The notes under the pieces: model-generated
The model's input: only the letters and a program-made list of their open reading frames with translations
The model's database searches: none
Told to the model about the DNA's origin: nothing
Assembly (NCBI GenBank): GCA_001897535.1
Contig: MKTC01000036.1
Span: forward strand, 1-54,541
DNA: 54,541 nt
Reading direction: 5' to 3'
Source: Bacteroidetes bacterium 37-13
GTDB taxonomy: Bacteria; Bacteroidota; Bacteroidia; Chitinophagales; LD1
Position numbers and translations under genes: made by a program
Shown here: piece after piece, positions 1 through 8,827 of the stretch
How positions within the stretch are numbered: position 1 is the first letter of the stretch
How the letters are laid out: each line of letters starts with the position of its first letter

Positions 1-513
1 TATTTATTGCTATTCTTCCACGAGTTGCTGCCTCCGTCCCAAACTTGAGAAAGTTGTTGGGTTGGGTTGTTTTGGGTATCGTAAGTGTAATCGTATTTAT
101 TGCTATTCTTCCACGAGCTGCTACCTCCGTCCCAAACTTGAGAAAGTTGTTGGGTTTGGTTGTTGCTAGCATCGTAGGTGTAATCGTATTTTTCACTATT
201 CTTCCACGAGTTAGTGCCAGCGTCCCAGGTTTGATAAAGATATTGGGTTTGGTTGTTTTTGGCATCGTAAGTGTAGTCTCGTTTAGAACTGCTTTTCCAC
301 GAGTTGCTGCCTCCGTCCCAAACTTGATAAAGTTGTTGGGTTGGGTTGTTTTGGGTATCGTAAGTGTAGTCTCGTTTAGAGGCGTTCTTCCATGAGTTGC
401 TGCCTCCGTCCCAGGTTTGATAAAGATATTGGGTTTGGTTGTTTTTGGCATCGTAAGTGTAGTCTCGTTTAGAGGCGTTCTTCCATGAGTTGCTGCCTCC
501 GTCCCAAGTTTGA
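1..513 (-). repeat. 93-bp tandem repeat array inside the exported protein gene
   Basis: The same sequence phase (C[GA]TGAG or CACGAG before TTGCTGCCTCC on the plus strand) recurs at about 21, 114, 207, 300, 393 and 486, an exact 93-bp period with no indels, so each unit encodes 31 residues. Neighbouring copies are nearly identical at DNA level, more than protein selection alone would require, suggesting recent duplication or gene conversion. The array continues past the left edge, so its copy number is unknown. Confidence 0.93.
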
Positions 514-695
514 TAAAATTCTTGGGTTTTATTGTTGTTCACATCGTAAGTGTTGATGGTTCTTCCAGTTTTTTCTTTCACAGAGGTGCCCGGTATGAAA
601 TTGTAAGAATAATTCGTGTCCACGCGGCAGTCTGCTTGTGCGTAGTAGCTGCATAGCGCTACAAAGGCGGTTAATAGTAAATGTTTAGTTTTCAT
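1..695 (-). CDS. Exported tandem-repeat protein (C-terminal end outside window)
   Basis: The frame is open from an ATG at 695 down to the left edge, 231 codons, so the C-terminus is missing. Residues 1-21 form a signal peptide (Lys-rich start, hydrophobic core, AQA before the likely cleavage). After about 35 unique residues the protein is an array of 31-residue repeats with the core YQTWDGGSNSWKN followed by YTYDAKNNQTQ. The Tyr-Asp/Asn-rich pattern recalls YD-type and other secreted Bacteroidota repeat proteins, and such proteins usually end in a type IX secretion sorting domain; that end is not visible. Function is unknown; surface or secreted location is inferred. An opposite-strand open frame at 45-395 is a by-product of the repeats. 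Confidence 0.8.
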   Translation of the reverse strand, partial: MKTKHLLLTAFVALCSYYAQADCRVDTNYSYNFIPGTSVKEKTGRTINTYDVNNNKTQEFYQTWDGGSNSWKNASKRDYTYDAKNNQTQYLYQTWDGGSNSWKNASKRDYTYDTQNNPTQQLYQVWDGGSNSWKSSSKRDYTYDAKNNQTQYLYQTWDAGTNSWKNSEKYDYTYDASNNQTQQLSQVWDGGSSSWKNSNKYDYTYDTQNNPTQQLSQVWDGGSNSWKNSNK

Positions 696-848
696 AATTG
701 GGATTGTTTTCTTTTATTACCCGTAAATATAAAATTTTTTTTCATGCTTCCTTTCATTTCAGTAAAGCAAAATATGTTGTGCATTTTTAGGTTAAGATAG
801 GCAGCTATTTTCTTAGCTTCGCACTTACAATACAACAAGAAATATTTT

Positions 849-2213
849 ATGCAAATAATAAACCCCGCAACAGGTGCAGTAATTGCTGAACTTAAAGAAG
901 ACAGCCGCCAATCATTAGAACTTATGTTTACCCAACTTCAACAAGGGCAGCAGCAATGGGCAAGCGAAACATTAGAAAACAGAATAAACGCGTTAAAACA
1001 ATTTTCGGAATTGCTTAATGAGAATATAGAGCCGCTTGCAGCAATTCTAACAAGCGAAGTTGGCAAACCGCTACAGCAATCGCGAAACGAAATAAACGGT
1101 GCGCGAAATCGCATAAAATGGCTCACCGAAAATGCAACAAAGTATCTAAGCGATGAAACCATGACTACCGATACCGGACTGCTTGAAAAAATCTCTTATG
1201 AGCCGTTGGGTGTGGTTTGCAATATTAGCGCATGGAATTATCCCTATTTAGTTGGCGTGAATGTTTTTGTTCCGGCTTTGCTTGCAGGAAATGCCGTGCT
1301 TTACAAATCATCAGAACACGCCACGCTCACCGGTTTAGAAATTGAAAAACTATTGAAGCAAGCTGGTGTTCCAGACAATGTTTTTCAAGTAGGCGTGGGC
1401 GCAAAAGAAGTTGGTGCGGCTTTATTAGAAATACCTTTCAATGGCTATTTTTTTACCGGCTCTTACAATACCGGAAAATTTATTTACGAAAAAGTGGCAA
1501 ATAAAATGGTGCCCGTTGGCTTAGAACTTGGAGGTAAAGATCCGCTTTATGTGGCAGACGATGTAAGTGATGTTGCTGCCGTAGCCGCAGCCACAGCCGA
1601 TGGCGCTTTTTACAATAATGGACAAAGTTGCTGCTCCGTAGAGCGTATTTATGTTCACGAAAATGTGTACGAAAAATACTTAGATGCTTTTGTAAAAGAA
1701 GTACAAAGTTGGAAACAAGGTTCTCCAACAGAAGACGGTGTTTACCTTGCAGCCTTAACCCGAAAAGAGCAGTTGGCAGTGTTAGAAAACCAAGTTGCCG
1801 ATGCAAAAGCAAAAGGAGCAAACATTGCTTTGGGAGGAAACAAAAAAGAAGGGAAAGGAAACTTTTTTGAACCCACTGTAATTACAAATGTCACCAACCA
1901 AATGCTGGTAATGCGCGAAGAAAGTTTTGGACCAATTATTGGTATTGCAAAAGTAAAAAATGATGAGGAAGCAATTTCTTTAATGAACGATACCGAGTAT
2001 GGTTTAACCGCCTCAGTTTACAGCAGCAGCGAGAGCCGCGCAAAAAATATTTTATCTAAAACAAATTCCGGAACAGCATATTGGAATTGCTGCGATAGAG
2101 TAAGTGCCGCTTTACCTTGGAGTGGCAGAAAACATTCAGGCTTTGGAAGCACGCTTTCGCATGTTGGTTTAAGGGCGTTCACCAAGCCAAAAGCCTATCA
2201 TCTAAAAGCATAG
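849..2213 (+). CDS. NAD(P)-dependent aldehyde dehydrogenase family protein
   Basis: 454 residues, usual length for a soluble ALDH. Visible family landmarks are WNYP near residue 130 (cofactor/active-site loop), GSYNTGK (nucleotide binding), the general-base Glu in LELGGKDP near residue 227, the nucleophile Cys in NNGQSCC near residue 261, and EESFGPI in the C-terminal third. It should oxidise an aldehyde to a carboxylate; the substrate cannot be read from sequence. The stop lies 3 nt before the ATG of the PhyH-type dioxygenase, so the two are almost certainly co-transcribed and may act on one pathway. A TAGCTTCG string at 814-821, one base off the Bacteroidota -7 box, is a possible promoter. 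Confidence 0.9.
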   Translation: MQIINPATGAVIAELKEDSRQSLELMFTQLQQGQQQWASETLENRINALKQFSELLNENIEPLAAILTSEVGKPLQQSRNEINGARNRIKWLTENATKYLSDETMTTDTGLLEKISYEPLGVVCNISAWNYPYLVGVNVFVPALLAGNAVLYKSSEHATLTGLEIEKLLKQAGVPDNVFQVGVGAKEVGAALLEIPFNGYFFTGSYNTGKFIYEKVANKMVPVGLELGGKDPLYVADDVSDVAAVAAATADGAFYNNGQSCCSVERIYVHENVYEKYLDAFVKEVQSWKQGSPTEDGVYLAALTRKEQLAVLENQVADAKAKGANIALGGNKKEGKGNFFEPTVITNVTNQMLVMREESFGPIIGIAKVKNDEEAISLMNDTEYGLTASVYSSSESRAKNILSKTNSGTAYWNCCDRVSAALPWSGRKHSGFGSTLSHVGLRAFTKPKAYHLKA

Positions 2214-2216
2214 ATT

Positions 2217-3164
2217 ATGAATAAACCAATATTTAAAAATCCGGAACATCAAGCACTTTTTGAAAAGCAAGGCTTTATTGTTTTGCCGTTTTTAAACGAG
2301 GCAGAAGTAGCATCGTTAGATTTGCTTTTTAATGACCTTCACCCCAACTTAAACCAAAGCGGTTTCTTTAGCGGAAGCTACAGCAACGATATTCAATACA
2401 AGAAAAATGCAAGCCAAAAAATTGTAGAAAAATTTAATCGTGCATACCAAGAAACCTTTATCAATTACACGCCTTTCGGTGGAGCATTTTTGTACAAAGT
2501 TCCCGGGCAAAACAGCGAACTTGCTGCTCACCAAGATTGGACTATCGTAGATGAACAACAAAATGTTGCCTTAAACTGCTGGATTCCACTTTGTGATGTA
2601 ACGAAAGAAAACGGAGCATTGATGATTTTGCCCGGCAGCCATTTCGATAATTTTAATGTGGTTCGCGCACCCACACTGCCATTCTTTTTTAGTGGAGATG
2701 ATGAGATGGTTGTAAACGAGCTTGTGCCAATGGAAGTAAAAGCCGGCACAGCAGTAATTCTTAATCAAAGCGTTATTCACTATTCACCGCCAAATAATAG
2801 TACAAAGGTACGCAAAGCCATTACCGCAGGTATAAAAAGTGAGGGGGCACAAATGTATTTTCACTATAAAGTGCCTGACAAAAACGAGCTTGAAGTATTT
2901 GAAATGAACGATGATTTTTTGATAAGTTTTACCGACTTTGTAAACGATATTGGCAAGCGTCCTTATCTTGGAAAAAGCATTGGTTTTATTCCTTACAAAA
3001 TGCCAAGTTTGCGTGGAGAAAATTTATATATCAAGCTAAAAGAGATGAAAGAAAGTGCCGGATTTAAAATGACTCCTGCCGTTGAAGTTCAAAACACTAT
3101 TGTAGAAACTACAAGTGCAAACAAATCTACTTTTAGAAAAATTATTGAAGCTATTTTCAACTAA
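2217..3164 (+). CDS. Phytanoyl-CoA dioxygenase (PhyH) family Fe(II)/2-oxoglutarate oxygenase
   Basis: 315 residues. The HxD iron-binding pair is visible in AAHQDWTI near residue 103. Further on is the distal His in VIHYSPPN, followed by an Arg (KVRKAI) placed to bind 2-oxoglutarate, and NCWIPLCDVTKENGALMILPGSH is the usual PhyH core (written here as a region near residues 120-143). The family hydroxylates small molecules or acyl-CoA; the substrate here is not known. It starts 3 nt after the ALDH stop, which suggests an operon in which a hydroxylated or cleaved product feeds the dehydrogenase (inference). Confidence 0.85.
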   Translation: MNKPIFKNPEHQALFEKQGFIVLPFLNEAEVASLDLLFNDLHPNLNQSGFFSGSYSNDIQYKKNASQKIVEKFNRAYQETFINYTPFGGAFLYKVPGQNSELAAHQDWTIVDEQQNVALNCWIPLCDVTKENGALMILPGSHFDNFNVVRAPTLPFFFSGDDEMVVNELVPMEVKAGTAVILNQSVIHYSPPNNSTKVRKAITAGIKSEGAQMYFHYKVPDKNELEVFEMNDDFLISFTDFVNDIGKRPYLGKSIGFIPYKMPSLRGENLYIKLKEMKESAGFKMTPAVEVQNTIVETTSANKSTFRKIIEAIFN

Positions 3165-3176
3165 AAACACTCAGCA

Positions 3177-4526
3177 ATGAACCAATTGGTTTTCTTGTTT
3201 ATCGGAATATTTGTTGGCTTTGCCATTGGTTTTCTTTTATCAAAAATAAAAAAGCCTTCGGAAGAAACTGTTGCCAAACAAGACTTTGAAAATCTGTTGA
3301 ACACAAAAAATTCTTTAGAAATTGAAAGGGGAAAATTAGAAGAGCGCGCAAGTCTTTTGGCTGAAGAAGTAAAAGCTACCATTGCCAATTTAAGCGATGA
3401 AAGAAGTAAAGTGTTACAACTAAATACTGAACTCACAGCCGCACAATCTGCCATTAAAAATACCAACGAAAAACTACAAGAACAAAAAGCAGAAGTAGAG
3501 CAACTGCAAGAGAAATTTAAAACGGAATTTAAAAATATTGCCAACGAATTGTTAGAAGATAAAAGCCGAAAATTCACACAGCAAAACCAAGAAAAGTTAG
3601 GCGAAATTCTTAATCCGCTCAACGAAAAAATAAAACTCTTTGAACAAAAAGTAGAGCAAACACACCGCGAAAGTTTAGAGAAAAATGCAGGCTTAGTACA
3701 GCAAATCCACCAACTAAAAGAGTTGAATTTGCAAATGAGCAAAGAAGCTGTAAACCTTACCAATGCCCTAAAAGGCGACAATAAAACACAGGGCAACTGG
3801 GGCGAAGTAATTTTAGAAAGAGTGCTGGAGCGCTCAGGGCTTCAGCGCGATAGAGAATATGTAATTCAAGAATCGCTTAATACAGACGATGGCAAGCGCT
3901 TTCAACCCGATGTGGTAATTCACCTGCCCGAAAGCCGCAATATTATTATTGATTCAAAGGTTTCACTTGTAGATTACGAACGCTTTGTTTCGGCTGAAAA
4001 CGAAGAGGAAAAAGCCTTGTTTTTAAAAAAGCATATTCTTTCACTTCGCAACCACATAAAAGGATTAAGCGAAAAAAACTATCCGCAACTTTACGGCACC
4101 AGCAGCCCCGATTTTGTGTTGATGTTTATTCCTATCGAACCGGCATTTTCACTTGCTGTTCAATATGATAACGACTTGTTTTTAGATTCTTTCGATAAAA
4201 AAATAGTGCTGGTTAGCGCTTCAACTTTATTGGCAGTTCTTAGAACCGTGGCAAGCATTTGGCGGCAAGAAAACATCACCAAAAACCATTTAGAAATAGC
4301 CAAGCAAGCCGGAGATTTATACGATAAGTTTGTGGCCTTCGTTGAAGATTTAATAAAAGTGGGGAACCAACTCGCTACCACAAAATCTACTTACGATGAC
4401 GCTATGAAAAAGCTTCATGCAGGTTCTGGAAACTTAGTAAAGCGCGCTGAAAAAATTAAAACGCTCGGTGCAAAAGCAAGCAAAAGCCTACCGCAAGCAT
4501 TACTCGATCGCGCAAACGAAGATTAG
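3177..4526 (+). CDS. rmuC: DNA recombination protein RmuC
   Basis: 449 residues. An N-terminal hydrophobic helix (residues 3-20) is followed by a long Glu/Lys/Gln-rich coiled coil to about residue 190, then the conserved RmuC domain with QGNWGEVILERVLE, FQPDVVIHLP, IIIDSKVSL and the DFVLMFIPIEPAF segment. RmuC is a PD-(D/E)XK-like putative nuclease associated with limiting recombination between inverted repeats. It starts 12 nt after the PhyH gene, so it may be read through from that promoter, but no functional link to the neighbours is evident. Confidence 0.93.
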   Translation: MNQLVFLFIGIFVGFAIGFLLSKIKKPSEETVAKQDFENLLNTKNSLEIERGKLEERASLLAEEVKATIANLSDERSKVLQLNTELTAAQSAIKNTNEKLQEQKAEVEQLQEKFKTEFKNIANELLEDKSRKFTQQNQEKLGEILNPLNEKIKLFEQKVEQTHRESLEKNAGLVQQIHQLKELNLQMSKEAVNLTNALKGDNKTQGNWGEVILERVLERSGLQRDREYVIQESLNTDDGKRFQPDVVIHLPESRNIIIDSKVSLVDYERFVSAENEEEKALFLKKHILSLRNHIKGLSEKNYPQLYGTSSPDFVLMFIPIEPAFSLAVQYDNDLFLDSFDKKIVLVSASTLLAVLRTVASIWRQENITKNHLEIAKQAGDLYDKFVAFVEDLIKVGNQLATTKSTYDDAMKKLHAGSGNLVKRAEKIKTLGAKASKSLPQALLDRANED

Positions 4527-4568
4527 TTCAATTCAATCAATATTATTCAACAAAAAACTACATCACAC

Positions 4569-4964
4569 ATGAAAAAACTACTGTTTCTCTTGCTGGTATT
4601 TGCTTTTGTTTTTCAAGGCTGTAAAAAAGATGCTGACGAATGGGTTGGAACTTACAACGGTCAATCGGGACAAAGCATACAGCGTGTTTTGATAAACAAA
4701 GTAGATAAAAGCACGCTCAAGATTGAACTACAAACTGCAATAAATAATATCTACTATACTTATGCGGTTATTCAATCGGCAAAAATAGTTGATGCCAATA
4801 GCGCAAACGTAGATGAAGATGGGCTGCTTGCCGGAGATCCTGCGCCTTACCATTTTAAAGGTACATTAACCAAAAGCGGCAAAAACCTAACTGTTGCAGG
4901 CAATGCGACCAACAAAAATAACTCTGCCGATATAAAAAATTATTACTTTAACGGTTCTAAATAG
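4569..4964 (+). CDS. Small lipoprotein of unknown function
   Basis: 131 residues. The N-terminus is a lipoprotein signal: MKK, a Leu/Phe-rich core and the lipobox FQGC, with Cys near residue 18 and a Lys-Lys-Asp-Ala sequence after it. The rest (Gly-Gln-Ser-Gly, alternating hydrophobic residues) looks like a small all-beta domain of the kind common in Bacteroidota periplasmic lipoproteins. It lies between rmuC and the homogentisate dioxygenase gene, 8 nt before the latter. No family is recognised. Confidence 0.78.
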   Translation: MKKLLFLLLVFAFVFQGCKKDADEWVGTYNGQSGQSIQRVLINKVDKSTLKIELQTAINNIYYTYAVIQSAKIVDANSANVDEDGLLAGDPAPYHFKGTLTKSGKNLTVAGNATNKNNSADIKNYYFNGSK

Positions 4965-4972
4965 ATCAGCAA

Positions 4973-6130
4973 ATGCCACATTATATTCAGCGCGGGGAAA
5001 TACCTCGCAAAAGACACACTCAGTTTAGAAAACCAGATGGCGGTTTATATGCCGAGCAGCTTGTAAGCACTGAAGGTTTCAGCGATATTTATTCGCTTGT
5101 TTACCACACTTATCCGCCAACTGTTGTTACAAAAATTGATGAAGCAATTGATGTTTCACCAAAAGTTTCTAACAATAAAAACATGCAGAATCGTTGCTTT
5201 AATGGCTTCAAAATAAAGCCGGAAAGCGATTTTATTAAAAGCCGAAAACCTATTTTGGTAAACAACGATTGCCATGTAATTTTAGCTGCACCAACCAAAG
5301 GCACGGGAAACTATTTCTACAAAAATTCTGCTGCCGATGAAATGATTTTTATTCACGAAGGAACTGGTGTTTTTAAATCCGTTTATGGTGAATTATCTTT
5401 TGGCTATGGCGATTATATTATGGTACCGCGCGGAACCATTTACCAAATTGAATTTGAAAATGAAAAGAATCGCCTTCTAATTGTTGAAGCGTTTTCACCT
5501 TTCCGTTTTCCGAAAAGATACACCAACCACGCAGGGCAATTATTAGAACATTCTCCTTATTGCGAACGCGATATTCGCACGCCTCAAAACTTAAAAACGC
5601 ACAACGAAAAAGGCGACTTTCTTGTTTACATTAAGAAAGATAATTTGCTTCATCCGTACCATTATCAATATCATCCATTTGATGCAATTGGTTGGGACGG
5701 CTATCATTATCCTTACATTTTTTCTATCCACGATTTTGAACCAATAACCGGAAGAGTTCACTTGCCGCCACCAATTCACCAAACATTTGAAGCACACAAC
5801 TTGGTGATATGCAGTTTTGTTCCGCGCAAATACGATTACCATCCGCTTGCAATTCCTGCGCCTTACCACCACAGCAATGTAGATAGCGATGAATTGCTTT
5901 ACTACGTTGATGGTGAATTTATGAGCCGCAAACATGTAGAGCGCGGCATGCTTACGCTTCACCCAATTGGCATTCCTCATGGACCGCACCCCGGAGCAGT
6001 AGAAAAAAGTATTGGCAAAGAAGATACTCCCGAATTAGCGGTAATGATTGATACTTTTAAATCGCTTTGGATTTGCGAAGATGCGCTACCAATTGAAGAT
6101 GGCGATTACTACAAAAGCTGGATGGAATAA
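4973..6130 (+). CDS. hmgA: Homogentisate 1,2-dioxygenase
   Basis: 385 residues, the bacterial short form. It opens the aromatic ring of homogentisate to maleylacetoacetate in tyrosine/phenylalanine catabolism, using Fe(II). Family hallmarks include the N-terminal PHYIQRGEIPRKRHTQF, a cupin core (GDYIMVPRGTIYQIE), and the C-terminal iron-binding region HHSNVDSDELLYYVDGEF followed by LHPIGIPHGPHPG, which carry the His and Glu ligands. No fumarylacetoacetase, maleylacetoacetate isomerase or 4-hydroxyphenylpyruvate dioxygenase gene lies in the window, so the rest of the pathway must be elsewhere. Confidence 0.95.
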   Translation: MPHYIQRGEIPRKRHTQFRKPDGGLYAEQLVSTEGFSDIYSLVYHTYPPTVVTKIDEAIDVSPKVSNNKNMQNRCFNGFKIKPESDFIKSRKPILVNNDCHVILAAPTKGTGNYFYKNSAADEMIFIHEGTGVFKSVYGELSFGYGDYIMVPRGTIYQIEFENEKNRLLIVEAFSPFRFPKRYTNHAGQLLEHSPYCERDIRTPQNLKTHNEKGDFLVYIKKDNLLHPYHYQYHPFDAIGWDGYHYPYIFSIHDFEPITGRVHLPPPIHQTFEAHNLVICSFVPRKYDYHPLAIPAPYHHSNVDSDELLYYVDGEFMSRKHVERGMLTLHPIGIPHGPHPGAVEKSIGKEDTPELAVMIDTFKSLWICEDALPIEDGDYYKSWME

Positions 6131-6169
6131 AAATATTGAAACCGCAGCAACTGCGCTTTGAAAAAAGTA

Positions 6170-6177
6170 TAAGTTTG
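6170..6177 (+). promoter_or_regulatory. -7 promoter box (TAAGTTTG) for the carboxyltransferase gene
   Basis: TAAGTTTG matches the Bacteroidota housekeeping -7 consensus TAnnTTTG and lies 21 bp before the ATG at 6199. A TTTG at 6157-6160 is too close to be the usual -33 element. Transcription would start around 6181-6184, giving a leader of roughly 15-20 nt. Confidence 0.5.
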
Positions 6178-6198
6178 TTGCCCTCTTTTTAAATAGAA

Positions 6199-7833
6199 AT
6201 GAATACTAATTTAGAGTTTAATAAAAACGAAGACAGTCTTCGCCTAATGGTGAGCGAACTAAAAAAACAGTTAGAGCAAATAAAATTAGGTGGCGGCAAA
6301 AAGGCAACAGAAAGGCATAAAAGCAAAGGCAAGCTAACTGCTCGCGAGCGCTTAGAATTGCTTTTCGACAAAAATAAACCTACAGTAGAAATTGGAGCTT
6401 TTGCCGGCTGGGGAATGTACAAAGAGCAAGGCGGTTGCGTAGCCGGTGGTACCGTTGCCATGATCGGTTATGTGAAGAAAAGACTTTGTATTGTTGCCGC
6501 AAACGATGCAACCGTAAAAGCCGGAGCATATTTTCCTATTTCGGTAAAAAAGAATTTGCGCATTCAAGAAATTTCGATGGAAAACCGCATACCAATTATT
6601 TATTTGGTTGATAGTGCCGGAGCATTTTTGCCTATGCAAGATGAAGTTTTTCCGGATAAAGAACACTTCGGTAGAATTTTTAGAAACAATGCCGTAATGA
6701 GCGCAGCCGGAATACCGCAAATTGCTGCAATTATGGGTAGTTGTGTTGCCGGTGGAGCATACCTTCCAATCATGAGCGATGAAGCGCTTATAGTTGAAAA
6801 TACAGGCTCTGTGTTTCTTGCCGGAAGCTATTTGGTAAAAAGTGCCATTGGCGAAGATATAGATAACGAAACTTTGGGCGGAGCAACCACACATTGCGAA
6901 ATTAGTGGCGTTACCGATTACAAAATGAAAGACGACAAAGAGTGTATTGAAACCATTAGAAATTTAGTAGATAAATTCGGGCACAACGAAAAAGCAGGCT
7001 TCGATAGAATAGAGCCCGAAAAACCTGAATTAGACGAACAAGAACTTTACGGCATAATTCCCGAAGATGCTTCGAAGCAATACGATATGCTTGAATTGAT
7101 TAAGCGACTGGTTGATAAAAGTGAAGTAGAGCAATACAAAGAAGAATACGGCAAAAGTATTATTTGCTGCTACGCTCGTGTTGATGGTTGGGCTGTTGGT
7201 ATTGTTGCCAACCAGCGTAAAGTAGTGAAAAGCAAAAAGGGCGAAATGCAGTTTGGCGGTGTAATTTACAGCGATAGTGCCGATAAAGCCGCTCGTTTTA
7301 TTATGAACTGTAACCAGCGGAAAATTCCTTTGGTTTTTTTGCAAGATGTAACCGGATTTATGGTTGGCAGCCGCAGCGAACATGGTGGCATTATTAAAGA
7401 CGGAGCAAAGTTGGTAGCAGCAGTTGCTAATTCTGTAGTTCCAAAATTTACGTTCATTGTTGGCAACAGTTACGGAGCAGGCAATTATGCCATGTGTGGA
7501 AAGGCTTATGACCCACGTTTAATTTTCGCTTGGCCAAATTCTAAAATTGCAGTGATGGGTGGCGACCAAGCCGCAAAAACCATGTTGCAAATACAAGTGG
7601 CGCAAGAAAAAGCAAAAGGAGCAGAAGTTTCGCCCGAAGCAGAAAAAGAACTCTTAGATAAAATTAAGGCAAAATACACACAAACAATGGAACCGCGCTA
7701 CTCTGCCGCCAGATTGTGGACAGATGGCATTATTGATCCTTTAGATACGCGCAAAATAATTTCAATGGGAATTGAAGCTGCCAATCACGCACCAATTACC
7801 AAGCCTTTTAGTGTTGGCATTATTCAAACCTAA
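6199..7833 (+). CDS. mccB: Acyl-CoA carboxylase carboxyltransferase (beta) subunit, methylcrotonyl-CoA type
   Basis: 544 residues, the size of a biotin-dependent carboxyltransferase beta subunit with two crotonase-like halves. The N-half has KLTARERLELL, MGSCVAGGAYLPIMSD and LGGATTHCEISGVTD; the C-half has FLQDVTGFMVGSRSEHGGI, IKDGAKLVAAVAN, GNSYGAGNYAMCGKAYDPR and MGGDQAA. The AGNYAMCGRAY-like and SGVTD motifs fit methylcrotonyl-CoA carboxylase (leucine breakdown) better than propionyl-CoA carboxylase, though the substrate call is from memory of the families. The biotin-carrying alpha subunit is not in the window. It has its own -7 box and ends at a strong shared terminator. Confidence 0.85.
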   Translation: MNTNLEFNKNEDSLRLMVSELKKQLEQIKLGGGKKATERHKSKGKLTARERLELLFDKNKPTVEIGAFAGWGMYKEQGGCVAGGTVAMIGYVKKRLCIVAANDATVKAGAYFPISVKKNLRIQEISMENRIPIIYLVDSAGAFLPMQDEVFPDKEHFGRIFRNNAVMSAAGIPQIAAIMGSCVAGGAYLPIMSDEALIVENTGSVFLAGSYLVKSAIGEDIDNETLGGATTHCEISGVTDYKMKDDKECIETIRNLVDKFGHNEKAGFDRIEPEKPELDEQELYGIIPEDASKQYDMLELIKRLVDKSEVEQYKEEYGKSIICCYARVDGWAVGIVANQRKVVKSKKGEMQFGGVIYSDSADKAARFIMNCNQRKIPLVFLQDVTGFMVGSRSEHGGIIKDGAKLVAAVANSVVPKFTFIVGNSYGAGNYAMCGKAYDPRLIFAWPNSKIAVMGGDQAAKTMLQIQVAQEKAKGAEVSPEAEKELLDKIKAKYTQTMEPRYSAARLWTDGIIDPLDTRKIISMGIEAANHAPITKPFSVGIIQT

Positions 7834-7841
7834 AAACACAA

Positions 7842-7863
7842 AAAGTCCCGGCAACGGGACTTT
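7842..7863. terminator. Bidirectional intrinsic terminator
   Basis: A 9-bp perfect stem AAAGTCCCG/CGGGACTTT with a GCAA tetraloop lies between the convergent carboxyltransferase and MORN-repeat genes. A and T runs on the two sides let it work in both directions. Confidence 0.85.
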
Positions 7864-7893
7864 GCTCTGATATAATTAGTTGAGTGAATACAA

Positions 7894-8730
7894 TTAGTTT
7901 TTAGCACTTGCTACTGATACGTTTACTTGGTCTAAAGCTTTTTTATACATTCTTCCTGTTTCGCGATTGTTGTTTACAAAGTAGCCTTCAAAACGGTCGC
8001 CATCTTTCCAAAAAAATGTTCCCGAACCGTGCATCATTCCATTTAAAAAATCGCCTTCGTAGTGGTCGCCATTGGCAAAGGTAAAGATGCCCTTTCCTGT
8101 TCTTCTTCCATCTTTAAAGTCGCCTTTATATACATCTCCATTCGGGAAAAACATGGTGCCTAATCCTACGCGAGAATCGTTTTCGTAATTTCCCTCGTAA
8201 ACGTTTCCACTTGCGAAATAATATTTGCCTATTCCATTCTTTTTTCCATTGGTAAATTCGCCTTCGTAGCGATCGCCATTTTTAAACACAAAAAGACCTT
8301 TTCCTAAAATTTCTCCATCTGCAAAAAGTCCCTCGTAGCGGTCGCCATCTGCATAATAGTAAATGCCTGCACCATTCATTTTGTTATCGGTAAACAAGCC
8401 TACATATTTATCGCCATTTAGAAAAGTATAAATACCTTGTCCGCTTCGCTTGTTGTCTTTCCACTCTCCGGTATAGGCTGCGCCATCTTTCATGGTAGCT
8501 TTTCCAAAGCCATTGCGCTTATCGTTTGCCCACTCTCCGTCATACACTTCTCCGGTGCTTAACACCGCTTTTCCGTGTCCGTGTTTTTCGCCTTTCTCAT
8601 TATATTTTCCGGTGTACTTTCCGGGTACGAAAGTTTCAGCTTCATCAAAAGATGCAATGTTTTGATTGCGTTGTGCATTCAGCACACTGGCACTAAGTGC
8701 CAATGAAATAAACAGTAGTGTATTTTTCAT
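7894..8730 (-). CDS. Exported MORN-repeat protein
   Basis: 278 residues. A signal peptide (residues 1-19, ending in LNA) is followed by a short linker and about ten MORN repeats of 23 residues, nine full plus a shorter last one, with the pattern Y-x-G-[DE]-[FWY]-x-x-x-x-x-x-G-x-G-x-[FY]-x-x-x-G-[DE]. MORN repeats form beta-hairpin rods that serve as binding scaffolds; no catalytic domain is present. Export to periplasm or beyond is inferred from the signal peptide. The first repeat is less regular (GKYNEKGEKHGHG). It is divergent from the flippase gene. Confidence 0.9.
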   Translation of the reverse strand: MKNTLLFISLALSASVLNAQRNQNIASFDEAETFVPGKYTGKYNEKGEKHGHGKAVLSTGEVYDGEWANDKRNGFGKATMKDGAAYTGEWKDNKRSGQGIYTFLNGDKYVGLFTDNKMNGAGIYYYADGDRYEGLFADGEILGKGLFVFKNGDRYEGEFTNGKKNGIGKYYFASGNVYEGNYENDSRVGLGTMFFPNGDVYKGDFKDGRRTGKGIFTFANGDHYEGDFLNGMMHGSGTFFWKDGDRFEGYFVNNNRETGRMYKKALDQVNVSVASAKN

Positions 8731-8827
8731 GGTTCAAGGTTCTGGAATTGCTTTACGAGTGTTGTGTGCAGAAAGTTTCAATAACAATGAAAAATGTTTC
8801 AGAGAAAAAAGCACTTTTGCGTTGTTC

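Noticed and set aside
45-395. Long plus-strand open frame (116 residues) opposite the exported repeat protein
   Set aside because: It is a stop-free by-product of the 93-bp repeats, and it starts with no plausible leader. The minus-strand gene has a signal peptide and matches the repeat logic.
3161-3796. Antisense 211-residue frame under rmuC
   Set aside because: It is Ser/Phe/Cys-rich, lacks any family signature and lies entirely opposite a well-defined RmuC frame.
6157-6160. TTTG as a -33 element for the carboxyltransferase promoter
   Set aside because: Spacing to the -7 box is 9 bp, against about 19-21 expected for the Bacteroidota promoter.
8666-8827. Extended N-terminus of the flippase from 8666
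   Set aside because: It would overlap the MORN gene on the other strand and adds a poor, partly hydrophobic tail; the ATG at 8828 gives a family-like N-terminus.
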